This document shows, piece after piece, positions 27,123 through 35,919 of a stretch of DNA of 64,000 nucleotides. Source of the stretch: an uncultured SAR86 cluster bacterium (lineage in GTDB: Bacteria > Pseudomonadota > Gammaproteobacteria > Magnimaribacterales > D2472); contig CALSQM010000001.1 in the NCBI GenBank assembly GCA_943788515.1, forward strand, positions 128,501 to 192,500, in the 5' to 3' direction. Below the pieces are notes generated by a model, which was not told the origin of the DNA, searched no databases, and worked only from the letters and a program-made list of their open reading frames with translations. The translations under genes were made by a program, and so were the position numbers. How positions within the stretch are numbered: position 1 is the first letter of the stretch; every line of letters begins with the position of its first letter.

Positions 27123-27259
27123 ATAAAATTTTATTGCGTAATAGGTTAATTAGTATAAAATCAGCAACACTAATGATAATTATCAATCCATCTTTAATAA
27201 ATAATATTGTATTTAATGTTTAATTATTATAATTATTTCACTTTTACAGAGGTAATCTC

Positions 27260-27790
27260 ATAGCTTCCCAGAAAAAAAATATCACACCTATCAACGAAAA
27301 AATTCGTGCAAGCGAAGTTATGCTTATTGGATCAAACGGCGAAAAACAAGGGTTGGTAGCCTTTTCTGTAGCCCTAGAATCAGCCAGGGTTGCATCTCTT
27401 GACCTAGTTCAGGTGTCTCCATCTGATGCAAGCCCTGTGGTTTGTAAGTTATTAGATTATGGAAAACATATCTTCGATAAGAAGAAAAGTTTGTCATCAT
27501 CCAAGGTTAAGGTAAAAAGAAATACCACAAAAGAAATTAAATTCAGACCATCCACAGATGTTGGTGATTATAATATTAAATTAAAAAAGGTTAAAAGCTT
27601 TATTCTTGACGGAGATAAGACTAAAATAAGCGTCCGATTTAGAGGTAGGGAAATTTTAAACAGTGACATGGGTCTTAATTTATTAAATAGATTAAGAGAT
27701 GAGTTAGAAGATATAGCTCAAGTTGACCAAGAACCTTCACTAGAAGGTAGACAGTTGCTGATGGTTCTATCTCCTCTAAAAAAGAAGTAA
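27260..27790 (+). CDS. infC: Translation initiation factor IF-3 (AUA start)
   Basis: IF-3 keeps the 30S subunit free and checks start-codon pairing. Seen in the protein: KIRASEVMLIG, the LVQVSPSDASPVVCKLLDYGK linker region, KEIKFRPSTDVGDYNIKLKKV and VRFRGREI. The first in-frame ATG (27320) falls inside the conserved N-terminal domain, so translation must begin upstream. No ATG, GTG or TTG exists there; the ATA at 27260 lies 7 bases after AGAGG (27248-27252) and gives 176 residues, the normal size. E. coli infC uses AUU for autoregulation through IF-3 proofreading; AUA would do the same job. It leads the infC-rpmI-rplT-pheS-pheT-ihfA run. Confidence 0.9.
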   Translation: MASQKKNITPINEKIRASEVMLIGSNGEKQGLVAFSVALESARVASLDLVQVSPSDASPVVCKLLDYGKHIFDKKKSLSSSKVKVKRNTTKEIKFRPSTDVGDYNIKLKKVKSFILDGDKTKISVRFRGREILNSDMGLNLLNRLRDELEDIAQVDQEPSLEGRQLLMVLSPLKKK

Positions 27791-27818
27791 ATTTAATTAA
27801 ACAATAAAGAAAAGAAAT

Positions 27819-28013
27819 ATGGGATACAAATTAAAAACACACTCTGGTGCTGCAAAGCGTTTTAAGAGAACCGGCTCTTCTCTGAAAAGTAAGAGTGCTA
27901 ACAGAAATCATATCCTTACAAAACAGTCTACAAAAAGAAAAAGACATAATAGAGGTCTAAATAAGCTATCGGGTATCGTGCTTAAAATGGCTTCTAAACT
28001 AATAAGAAGATAA
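27819..28013 (+). CDS. rpmI: 50S ribosomal protein L35
   Basis: 64 residues, basic, with the L35 pattern: [20 protein letters not shown] at the start and [18 protein letters not shown] in the middle. It lies between infC and rplT, its universal place. A purine-rich ribosome site (AAAGAAAAG) precedes the ATG. In E. coli this operon is repressed by L20 binding the leader; the spacer here (27791-27818) is too short to hold that pseudoknot, and I cannot tell whether such control remains. Confidence 0.96.
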   Translation: MGYKLKTHSGAAKRFKRTGSSLKSKSANRNHILTKQSTKRKRHNRGLNKLSGIVLKMASKLIRR

Positions 28014-28016
28014 ATT

Positions 28017-28364
28017 ATGCCAAGAACTACGAAATCAGTAACAGCTAAAGCAAAACATAAGAAAGTACTAAGTGCTACGAAGGGTCATTACGGCGCTAGA
28101 AGTAGATTATTTAGAACTGCTAAACAGTCTAATATTAAGTCCTTGCAATATGCATTCAGAGATAGAAAGAATAGAAAAAGAGCTTTTAGAACTCTTTGGA
28201 TAGCAAGAATAAATGCTGGAGCCAGAGAGCTTGGTATTTCCTATTCAGTTCTTATAAATTCATTAGCTAAAAAAGATATTACTTTAGATAGAAAGATTCT
28301 CTCTGATATTGCTATTTCTGATAATGCAACTTTTGAGAAGATTGTAAAAACAGCCATTAGCTAG
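28017..28364 (+). CDS. rplT: 50S ribosomal protein L20
   Basis: 115 residues, strongly basic in the first half. Typical features are ARHKK-like [20 protein letters not shown] near the start, [20 protein letters not shown] and the C-terminal globular part with [11 protein letters not shown]. It starts 4 bases after the rpmI stop and is followed by pheS after 13 bases. L20 is an early assembly protein of the 50S subunit. Confidence 0.96.
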   Translation: MPRTTKSVTAKAKHKKVLSATKGHYGARSRLFRTAKQSNIKSLQYAFRDRKNRKRAFRTLWIARINAGARELGISYSVLINSLAKKDITLDRKILSDIAISDNATFEKIVKTAIS

Positions 28365-28377
28365 TTAAACTTGTTTA

Positions 28378-29103
28378 ATGTCAGGCCATATAGACATTCA
28401 CTCTCCTGAATTAATTAAAGACAGGGGGGCACTCCATCCAATAAATCACATGAAAGATTCTATTATGAATCTTTTAATGTCTTATGGTTTTGAGATTGTT
28501 GATGGGCCAGAAATAGAAACAGAAAAATTTAATTTTGACATGCTTAATATAAAAAAATCACATCCTGCAAGACAAATGCATGATACTTTTTATGTTGAAA
28601 ACAAATCGAACCTACTACGAACTCATACATCACCAGTGCAAATAAGAGGGATGCTTGAAAAAAAGCCACCTTTGGCATTTATTTCTGGAGGCAAGGTTTA
28701 TAGAAAAGATGATGATGCCACTCATCTACCAATGTTCCATCAGGTTGAGGGTATATATGTTGATGAGAATGTAAGCTTTGCTCAACTCAAAGATCTAATT
28801 TATAAAATTATTTACTCACTTTTTGGTGAAGATATTGAATTGAGGTTTAGGCCATCATATTTTCCATTCACAGAGCCTTCAGCTGAGGTTGATATATTAT
28901 CAAAAGAAGGGAAGTGGCTCGAAATACTTGGATGCGGATTAGTAAATCCAATTGTTTTAGAAAATTGTAATATAGATTCTAATAAGTATAGCGGCCTTGC
29001 ATTTGGCCTCGGCATTGAAAGAATAGCAATGCTTAAACATGGAGTCACGGACATTAGAGAGTTCTATAAGTCTAATCTAGATTTTTTGAGTCAATTTAAA
29101 TGA
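28378..29103 (+). CDS. pheS: Phenylalanyl-tRNA synthetase alpha subunit lacking its N-terminal coiled coil
   Basis: Class II synthetase catalytic subunit. The catalytic core is intact: GPEIETEKFNFDMLNI, HPARQMHDTFYV, LLRTHTSPVQIRGM (motif 2 area), FHQVEGIYVDENVSF, FRPSYFPFTEPSAEVD and the motif 3 GLAFGLGIERIAMLKHGV. The protein is only 241 residues against about 327 in E. coli; it begins at the segment just before GALHP, so the roughly 90-residue coiled coil that reaches to the tRNA is missing. An in-frame TAA at 28366-28368 between the rplT stop and the ATG rules out a longer version. The stop overlaps the pheT start by 4 bases. Confidence 0.93.
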   Translation: MSGHIDIHSPELIKDRGALHPINHMKDSIMNLLMSYGFEIVDGPEIETEKFNFDMLNIKKSHPARQMHDTFYVENKSNLLRTHTSPVQIRGMLEKKPPLAFISGGKVYRKDDDATHLPMFHQVEGIYVDENVSFAQLKDLIYKIIYSLFGEDIELRFRPSYFPFTEPSAEVDILSKEGKWLEILGCGLVNPIVLENCNIDSNKYSGLAFGLGIERIAMLKHGVTDIREFYKSNLDFLSQFK

Positions 29104-31004
29104 AAATAGCATACAGTCATTTAGTTCAACACATCTCAGAAACCCCAAGTATTGATCAGATATCTGAAAAGTTGTTTCAGCTAGGCCATGAACACGAAAT
29201 ACATGACAATATATTTGATATTGAATTTACCCCAAATAGGGGTGACTGTCTTTCAATAAATGGCTTGCTTAGAGACTTAGGCGTTTTTTTTAATGTTGAT
29301 ATTAAGCAAGACATCTATACAAAAGAACTCAATGAACTTCTAATAGATTTTGAAAACTTATCTGAAGATATTTGTCCCCAAATAACATTTCTTAAATTAG
29401 AAATTGAGGAACTTCCAAAAAAATATAATCAAACCTTAGATGATTTTTTTTTAGACCTAAATGTTAATAAAAATAATTTTTTTACTGATGTCTCCAACTA
29501 TTTATCATATGAAACTGGTCAACCTACTCATTGCTATGATGCAAGTAAAATGGATGGAAAATTAGTATTCCATCTGACTGACTGCAATACGGATTTTGAA
29601 ACTTTACTTGACAAACAAGTAAATCTCTCAGGTAAGAATGCAGTTTTTTCATTAAATAATGACGTAATTAATCTTGCAGGAATTGTTGGAGGAAAGCATA
29701 CATCATGCTCTAACAAAACCAAGACTGTGATTGTTGAATGTGCATATTTTCAACCTGAATCAATTATAGGAAAATCTGTTCAGTACGATATTCAGTCAGA
29801 AGCATCTTATAAATTTGAAAGAGGAGTAGATCCAAGTTGCCAACAAAAAGTTCTCAGAAGATTCATTCAGATTATAAGTGAACACGCACAGATAAAAGAT
29901 TTATCAATGGTATCTTATAATGCTATAGATGTCCCCCAACATAAAATATCTATTAATGTTAAAAAAATTAACCAAATTATTGGGACAAACCTAAGCCAAG
30001 AAGATTATTTAAGCTATATTTCAAGTCTGGGATTTTTGATTGAACAAGGTTTTATTATTGTTCCGTCTCATAGAAGCGATATCAGAACGGAGAATGATTT
30101 GGCAGAGGAGGTAGCAAGAGTTATTGGTTATGACAATATCGAATTGTCAAAAATAGATATCCCAAAAAATATAAACAATAGCTGCAATAAGATAGAAAAT
30201 AAATTAAGGTTTTTTCTTTTAGATCATGGTTTTTATGAAGTAATAAATAGTCCTTTTGTTGGTCAGAGGTCTAAAGAATCTATTAAGGTCGATAATCCTC
30301 TAGATTCTAATAGAGAGTACTTAAGAACAAATATTAAAGATTCTTTACTGGATAACCTTTTATTTAATGAAAAGAGGCAGAAGGACTCAATTAAGTTGTT
30401 TGAGATTTCAGATATTTATTCCTCAAATAATGATTCATTTAAGAAAAGAAAATTATCAATTATTTCTAGTGGAAGAGTGGGTCTAAATTATGAGGATTTC
30501 TCAAAAAAGATTACTAAGAAATATTTAATAGAGTTATTTCAAAAAATTCTCCCAATGCATAATTTAGAATTTAATATAATTTCAAGAGAGTTATTAGATA
30601 CAAAAATAAAAAGTGAGATAATTAGCTTTGAAACAGATATTGATATTTTTTCTAATGAAATTCTGTGTTATGAAGAAATATCTAGACCTCCTAAACTCTT
30701 TAATCAATATAATCCAATATCAGAGCAGCCATCCTCTTTTAAAGATATATCTTACTCAGTTAAAGATCATAGTAAAGTTGACGAATTGCAAGATTTATTA
30801 CTAAACTATAAAAGCGATATTTTAAAACATGCATATATATTTGATTACTTTTTTAATGATAAAAAACAAGAAATAAAAATTGGTTTTAGATTTGTATTTC
30901 AAGGACAAGAAACAACATTGACTTCAGCTGAAATAGAAGTAATTTATAATGATTTAATTAGCAATTCTCGCAGTATTGAAGGTGTGGAAATACCAGGCAT
31001 TTAA
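29100..31004 (+). CDS. pheT: Phenylalanyl-tRNA synthetase beta subunit lacking the OB-fold tRNA-binding domain
   Basis: 634 residues against about 795 in E. coli. The start MKIAYSHLVQHISETPS and FQLGHEHEI match the extreme N-terminus of PheT, but it then jumps directly to FTPNRGDCLSINGLLRDLG; the EMAP-like OB-fold of about 115 residues that normally lies between is gone. Still present are the B3/B4 editing region (ETGQPTHCYDASKMDG, LAGIVGGKHT, VECAYFQPESI, YKFERGVDP), the B5 domain (VPSHRSDIRTENDLAEEVAR), the catalytic-like fold and the C-terminal FDX-ACB domain. Together with the short PheS this makes a reduced enzyme. It overlaps pheS by 4 bases. Confidence 0.93.
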   Translation: MKIAYSHLVQHISETPSIDQISEKLFQLGHEHEIHDNIFDIEFTPNRGDCLSINGLLRDLGVFFNVDIKQDIYTKELNELLIDFENLSEDICPQITFLKLEIEELPKKYNQTLDDFFLDLNVNKNNFFTDVSNYLSYETGQPTHCYDASKMDGKLVFHLTDCNTDFETLLDKQVNLSGKNAVFSLNNDVINLAGIVGGKHTSCSNKTKTVIVECAYFQPESIIGKSVQYDIQSEASYKFERGVDPSCQQKVLRRFIQIISEHAQIKDLSMVSYNAIDVPQHKISINVKKINQIIGTNLSQEDYLSYISSLGFLIEQGFIIVPSHRSDIRTENDLAEEVARVIGYDNIELSKIDIPKNINNSCNKIENKLRFFLLDHGFYEVINSPFVGQRSKESIKVDNPLDSNREYLRTNIKDSLLDNLLFNEKRQKDSIKLFEISDIYSSNNDSFKKRKLSIISSGRVGLNYEDFSKKITKKYLIELFQKILPMHNLEFNIISRELLDTKIKSEIISFETDIDIFSNEILCYEEISRPPKLFNQYNPISEQPSSFKDISYSVKDHSKVDELQDLLLNYKSDILKHAYIFDYFFNDKKQEIKIGFRFVFQGQETTLTSAEIEVIYNDLISNSRSIEGVEIPGI

Positions 31005-31012
31005 TAAAAATA

Positions 31013-31288
31013 ATGAGCATTAATAAAAAAAGTATCATAAAAAAAATATCTAAAGATACCAAATTATCTTATGATGATGGAACTCTCTTATTGGAATCAT
31101 TTCTGTTATTTATTAAGCAAAATTCACTATCAAATACAGTCAAATTTAGTAGTTTTGGGACATTCTGTTTTAAAAATACACCTAAACGTATGGGAAGGAA
31201 CCCTAAAACCAATGATTCATATATAATACCTGAAATAAATAAATTAAATTTTAAGCCTTCTAACAAAATAAAGGAAAAGATAAATTAA
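31013..31288 (+). CDS. ihfA: Integration host factor alpha subunit
   Basis: 91-residue HU/IHF-family protein. VKFSSFGTFCFKNTPKRMGRNPKT matches the body and DNA-binding arm, and NKLNFKPSNKIKEKI the end. Its place right after pheT is diagnostic for IHF alpha in Gammaproteobacteria. It would pair with the IHF beta subunit at 75-368. The sequence is more divergent than that of IHF beta. Its stop overlaps the next gene's start by one base (TAATG), joining it to the export gene downstream. Confidence 0.9.
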   Translation: MSINKKSIIKKISKDTKLSYDDGTLLLESFLLFIKQNSLSNTVKFSSFGTFCFKNTPKRMGRNPKTNDSYIIPEINKLNFKPSNKIKEKIN

Positions 31289-33015
31289 TGTATAAATTAC
31301 TAATTATGTTGTTGTTTGCTATTTCATCAACAATTTTCTCTCAAGAGCTTGATGATGCTTATCTAGAAAGCCTTCCAGATGACATTAGGAATGATGTTAT
31401 TGAAAAGATTGATATGCGTAATGAAATAGATAAGCCGATTTATAGAAGATCTTCTACTATGGTTGATAAGAAAACATTAACCAAGCTTAGATTTGGTGAT
31501 AATATTTTTGATATGATGCAATCTTCATTTATGCCAATAAATGAGCCTAATTTTGATAGTACCTATGTCTTAGATTTTGGTGACATTCTTGAGATTCAGT
31601 TAATTGGGCAAAAAAGCTCCATTGAACAGCTTGCTATTAAAAGAGATGGCTCTATCAATATTCAAGACATAGGAAAAATATTTGTTTCTGGTTTATCACT
31701 TGAAAGTGTGAATAAACTAATTAAATCCAAAATTAGCAGTGCATATATAGGAGTAGAAGCTTTCGTAACCTTGGTAAATGTGAGGGATATACAAGTTCTT
31801 GTTACTGGAAATGCTTTTAATCCAGGTATTTATACTTTGAATGGAAATTCAAACATGCTTCATGCTCTTGCTATGGCTGGTGGTGTTGATGAAAATGGTA
31901 GCTATAGAAAAATTGATCTAATAAGGAATAACGATGTTATCAAGTCTTTAGATTTGTATGATGTATTTATATATGGAAGATCAGGTTTTGGTGAAAGATT
32001 AAAATCTGGAGATATTATATTAATTAAACCTTCTTTAAAACTAGTCACTATTTCAGGTGCTGTTAAAAGACCAGGGCTTTATGAACTGAACTCCGATAAC
32101 AGTTTTTTGGACTTAATAGAATACGCAAATGGATTTGCTGATAATGCAGATTTGAAAACTATAAGAATAGAAAGACCATTTGAAGAAATAACTGAATTTA
32201 TAAAAATTAAAAATTTAGATGAAATTAGTTCTATTGAAGTTAAATCCAGTGATAGACTTAATGTTCGCGGCTATGAAAGAAAAACTGTTAGCATTCTAGG
32301 AGCTGTAAATAGTCCTGGAACATACACTATTTCTGAAGGAGAGACTTTGTCCTCATTGATTAAAAAAGCACAAGGCTATAAAAATAATGCTTATCCATTT
32401 TCCGGAATACTTAATAATGTGAAAGCCTTAGAGGTTAATGAGGTTGCTGCAGAAAAACTATATAATTCATTCATACAAAAATTAATTACTAAAGGGGATG
32501 CATTGTTTGCATCTGAATCTTTGCCTTTTATCTTAGATGAGCTTAAAAAAACTAATTTATCTGGAAGAGTTATAGCTGAATTTGATCTTGATGTCATTAA
32601 AGCAAACCCTAGCTTAGATACAACTCTTGATGATGGCGATCAACTTATTATTCCTATTAAATCCGAACAGATTTATATTTTTGGAGAGGTAAATCAACCT
32701 GGAGCTATAAGATACAAACCTTTAAAAAACCTAGAACAATATATTGCTGATGCAGGTGGCACACTTAGCAGTTCAGATAATAGCAATATATTTATTGTTT
32801 ATCCTAATGGAGAGATAATAAGATCACCAAATGGTAAATGGTTGTCTATCCTTAACGACGAAGGAAATAATAGTTTAATTTACCCTGGATCTATAATATA
32901 TATTCCTAGAAAAGTTGCCGCAAGAGAAGCTTCAAAAGTTGCATCAATATGGGCACCAATCATAAGCTCTACAGCTACAAGCATAACCGCATTAAGTGTC
33001 CTAAATAAAAACTAG
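31288..33015 (+). CDS. Outer-membrane polysaccharide export protein (Wza family, SLBB domains)
   Basis: 575 residues with a signal peptide (MYKLLIMLLFAISSTIFS, cleaved near residue 18). A polysaccharide export (Poly_export) domain is seen at about residues 90-165 (YVLDFGDILEIQLIG... IKRDGSINIQDIGKIFVSGLS), followed by several SLBB repeats marked by VLVTGNAFNPGIY, VTISGAVKRPGLYEL, VSILGAVNSPGTYTI and IYIFGEVNQPGAIRY. Such proteins form the outer-membrane channel for capsule or exopolysaccharide. No lipobox cysteine is visible, unlike E. coli Wza. More SLBB domains than Wza suggest the longer GfcE/Wza-like class. It is directly upstream of the YjbH-like gene. Confidence 0.88.
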   Translation: MYKLLIMLLFAISSTIFSQELDDAYLESLPDDIRNDVIEKIDMRNEIDKPIYRRSSTMVDKKTLTKLRFGDNIFDMMQSSFMPINEPNFDSTYVLDFGDILEIQLIGQKSSIEQLAIKRDGSINIQDIGKIFVSGLSLESVNKLIKSKISSAYIGVEAFVTLVNVRDIQVLVTGNAFNPGIYTLNGNSNMLHALAMAGGVDENGSYRKIDLIRNNDVIKSLDLYDVFIYGRSGFGERLKSGDIILIKPSLKLVTISGAVKRPGLYELNSDNSFLDLIEYANGFADNADLKTIRIERPFEEITEFIKIKNLDEISSIEVKSSDRLNVRGYERKTVSILGAVNSPGTYTISEGETLSSLIKKAQGYKNNAYPFSGILNNVKALEVNEVAAEKLYNSFIQKLITKGDALFASESLPFILDELKKTNLSGRVIAEFDLDVIKANPSLDTTLDDGDQLIIPIKSEQIYIFGEVNQPGAIRYKPLKNLEQYIADAGGTLSSSDNSNIFIVYPNGEIIRSPNGKWLSILNDEGNNSLIYPGSIIYIPRKVAAREASKVASIWAPIISSTATSITALSVLNKN

Positions 33016-33018
33016 AGA

Positions 33019-35123
33019 ATGAGGTTTTTTTTTCATTAATTTTTACCATTTCTGTTAATGCTAACAGTTATGCAGACTCAGAATCATCTTATAACTCATT
33101 TGGCCAAGTTGGTTTGGTACAAACCCCTTCAGCGGATTCTAAACCAGAAGGATTTGTTGCACTTACTCTTAACAAGAATGATATTTGGAAATTTGGTACT
33201 TTATCTATATCACCATTTAATTGGCTTGAAGCTAGTTATTTTTATTACAGACCCACAGATTTAGAATGGCAGAATACTGCAGGATATTATTTAGACAAAG
33301 GGTTTAATGTAAAATTTAAATATAAACCAAAGAATGGTAATAGACCAAATTTAGCCATTGGTCTTGATGATTTTGCAGGAACCGGTTTTTTTACAAAGGA
33401 ATATGTTGTCGCAACTCAAGAGCTTACAAATATGAAAGTTTCTTTTGGTATTGGATGGGGTAAGTTTGTTGGGGAAAACAGTTTTGATAATCCATTATCT
33501 TTTATTTCAAACAAGCTAAACGTAAGGCCAAAAATATCAGAAAACTTGAGCAAAGGAGGAAATCCGTCTTATGATCAATGGTTCAGAGGTAATGCAGCCG
33601 CGTTTGGCGGTTTACAATATTTTATTCCTAATAAAAATGGATTAAGTATTAAATTAGAATATGACCCATTTGATTATTTAGATTTCTCTTCTCTAAATAG
33701 GCCAGAAGCTTCATTTAATCTAAGAAAGAAAAACTCAAATATTAATATTGGCTTTAGCTATCCATTCAATAAATTTTTAACTATCGATGCAGCTTTTATC
33801 AAAGGTAATACTTTTAACTTAAGCTTTACCATTGGCACCGCCTTTAATGATCAACTAAGTAAAAAACAGAAATTTAACCCATCTCTTGATATTAAAGAAA
33901 ATAAAGAACATTCAAAAATAGAATTTTATGAAAGCATTCTTCTCAATCTAAATAATAATAATTTATTTTTACAAACAGCCTCGCTAAAAGAAGATGAATT
34001 AGACGTTTCTATTTCAACATCTCAACATAGAAATGCTATCAGATCTTCATCTTATGCGGCATCAATCGTTCAAAAGGTTTCTGAAAAGCATGAAATGGAT
34101 ATCAATCAAATTAATATTAGTCATATAAACGCTGGCATTGAGTTAAATAATATTAAATATATAGCTAATCATATTAATAATGATAATTTGCCTATTGAAT
34201 TATTAGTAAGAAATACTGCTCTTGAATCGGGAGATTCTATGGGGTTCAAGAAAGATGAATTTAAACCAAATATTGATTTTCCTGTGATTTTCTCATCCGT
34301 AAGTCCTGCTTTAGTAACTCATATTGGAAATCCTGAAAAATTCTTTTTTGGAGGCGTTAATTTACAACATATAAGCGAAATTCAATTTAGCAGAAATTTA
34401 TTATTGAGTACTGAGTTTAATGCTAGAATTTATGGTAATTTTGAAAACACTATTTCTGGACCAGGTTCTTCTATGGAGCATGTCAGAACAGACTTGGTTG
34501 AGTATCTAAAAGAAGATGACATAGTCATATCAAGAATGCAATTAGACTACGTTTGGTCACCAAGAAAAGATACCTATGCAAAGCTAAGTGGTGGAATCTA
34601 TGAAACTATGTTTGCTGGATATGGAATAGAAACGTTATATAAACCATTTCAGAAGAATTATAGTTTGGGGTTTGAAATATTTCATGTAAAGCAAAGGTCA
34701 TTTGATCAGCGCTTTTCATTCAAAGATTACAGTACGGTTACTGGACACTTTAATTTTGGTTATAGTTTACCGCTTGGTATTGAATCTAATATAAGCTATG
34801 GAAGATATTTAGCAAAAGATGATGGCTTCACTTTTGATTTAGGTAGAAGAACAAAATCAGGGTTTAAGGCTGGAATATATTTCACAAGAACAAATGTATC
34901 AGCTGAAACTTTTGGGGAAGGAAGTTTTGATAAAGGATTCTATTTTCAGATTCCTATGGATTTATTTTCAACTGGTTACAGTGGAAACTATTCAACCTTT
35001 AAGCTATCCCCATTAACTAGAGACGGAGGAGCAAAGTTAATACATGACAAGGATTTAAAGGGTCTTATATATAACTCAACTTATCGTGAGTTAAACCAAC
35101 AATGGAGAGGTCTTCTTAATTAA
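33019..35123 (+). CDS. YjbH/GfcD-like exopolysaccharide outer-membrane protein, signal peptide out of frame at a T9 tract
   Basis: The main frame (open from upstream of 33114 to 35123) encodes a protein starting GQVGLVQTPSADSKPEGFVALTLNKNDIWKFG, the pattern of YjbH/GfcD proteins, predicted beta-rich outer-membrane partners of Wza-like exporters. The first usual start in that frame is TTG 33114, inside the conserved domain and without a signal peptide. An ATG at 33019 begins MRFFF and then runs into a stop; nine T residues follow at 33025-33033. With ten T residues the ATG would read through as a signal peptide (MRFFFSLIFTISVNANSYA) into the main frame. So the gene is either slippage-dependent, phase-variable, or carries a one-base error. 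It ends 20 bases before a bidirectional terminator. Confidence 0.75.
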
Positions 35124-35143
35124 AATATTAATTTATTCTAGAT

Positions 35144-35178
35144 AAAAAAATAGCGGGTTATCCCGCTATTTTTTTTTA
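35144..35178. terminator. Bidirectional rho-independent terminator
   Basis: TAGCGGG (35151-35157), loop TTAT and CCCGCTA (35162-35168) form a strong hairpin flanked by an A-run on the left and a T-run (TATTTTTTTTT) on the right. It therefore works on both strands and separates the YjbH-like gene (+) from the tandem-repeat protein (-), which end facing each other. Confidence 0.9.
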
Positions 35179-35186
35179 TGCATTGA

Positions 35187-35672
35187 TTATGTACCAGTAC
35201 TTGTCGATGTACTAGTCGATGTACTAGTCGATGTACTCGTCGATGTACTTGTCGTTGTACTAGTGCTTGTTGAAGTAGTCGGAGTAGTCGTTGTACTAGT
35301 GCTTGTTGAAGTACTTGGTGCAGTTGTCGGTGCAGTCGTTGGTGCAGTTGTTGGTGCAGTCGTCGGTGCAGTTGTCGGTGCAGTCGTTGGTGCAGTCGTT
35401 GGTGCAGTCGTCGGTGCAGTCGTTGGTGGTGTTGTAGGAACTGGAGCGCTACTAGTTCCATCTAATAATGCTGCTGCTGCTGCCACAGCTGCTGCAATAG
35501 CTCCTGGATCTAATGTTACTTCTTCTTCAACAACAGTTTCTTCTGTATTGGCTTCTGCCTCATCATTTGAAGCTGCATCTTGTGCAGAAATATTAGTTGC
35601 GAACATTCCAGCAAAAAAGCTAAATATTGTTCCCCATAAAACTCTAAATTTTGATTTAATAAATTTTGCCAT
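35187..35672 (-). CDS. Secreted Ala/Thr-rich protein with TTAP and TS tandem repeats (YjbE/GfcA-like?)
   Basis: 161 residues. The N-terminus looks like a long signal peptide (FRVLWGTIFSFFAGMFATNISAQ). A short acidic part (EAEANTEETVVEEEV) follows, then an alanine-rich segment (PGAIAAAVAAAAALLDG), then a run of TTAP repeats and finally (TS)n. This reading frame has GGAG about 9 bases before its ATG and a sensible signal peptide; the overlapping frames do not. In E. coli the YjbH and GfcD operons also encode small Ala/Ser/Thr-rich exported proteins (YjbE, GfcA), so this neighbour of a YjbH-like gene may be the counterpart. That is an analogy from composition and position, not proven homology. 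Thr/Ser density suggests O-glycosylation or an extended fibre. Confidence 0.65.
   Translation of the reverse strand: MAKFIKSKFRVLWGTIFSFFAGMFATNISAQDAASNDEAEANTEETVVEEEVTLDPGAIAAAVAAAAALLDGTSSAPVPTTPPTTAPTTAPTTAPTTAPTTAPTTAPTTAPTTAPTTAPSTSTSTSTTTTPTTSTSTSTTTSTSTSTSTSTSTSTSTSTGT
35203..35424. repeat. 12-base tandem repeats inside the Thr-rich gene
   Basis: Two families of 12-base units share one register. Bases 35317-35424 hold nine units of GGTGCAGTYGTY, coding on the minus strand for TTAP. Bases 35203-35262 hold five units close to GTCGATGTACTA, coding for TSTS, with related degenerate units continuing to about 35316. Unit length is a multiple of three, so gain or loss of units changes protein length without breaking the frame. 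It is not a CRISPR: there are no spacers. Confidence 0.9.
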
Positions 35673-35842
35673 GTAATTACTCCGCCTTGTATTAATGGTT
35701 ACTTACAACTATGTAAATTGTGATTATATGTGAATTTCAGTAAATTGCATACAAATAAAACACTTATATCAGTATATATAATCATTTTTAGCAATTTAAT
35801 GTCTTTTTTTACTACATAAAAGCAATAAAAAAATTAAATTAA

Positions 35843-35919
35843 TGGTCGGGATGGCCGGATTTGAACCGACGACCACTACACCCCCAGTGTAGTGCGCTAC
35901 CAGGCTGCGCTACATCCCG
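35843..35919 (-). tRNA. tRNA-Pro (GGG)
   Basis: A 77-base cloverleaf on the minus strand. CGGGATG pairs with CATCCCG in the acceptor, the anticodon loop CTGGGGG gives GGG, and the T arm reads GGTTCAAATCC. The discriminator A and encoded CCA follow. It stands alone between the tandem-repeat gene and the broken esterase. Confidence 0.95.

Noticed and set aside
35203-35424. Regular repeats as a CRISPR array
   Set aside because: Units of 12 bases follow each other without spacers, lie inside a coding frame, and no cas gene is near.
35263-35676. Long plus-strand and alternative minus-strand open frames across the Thr-rich gene
   Set aside because: They exist only because 12-base repeats stay open in several frames; they give VVGA or Gln/His/Arg runs with no signal peptide or ribosome site. 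The minus-strand frame ending at 35187 has both.
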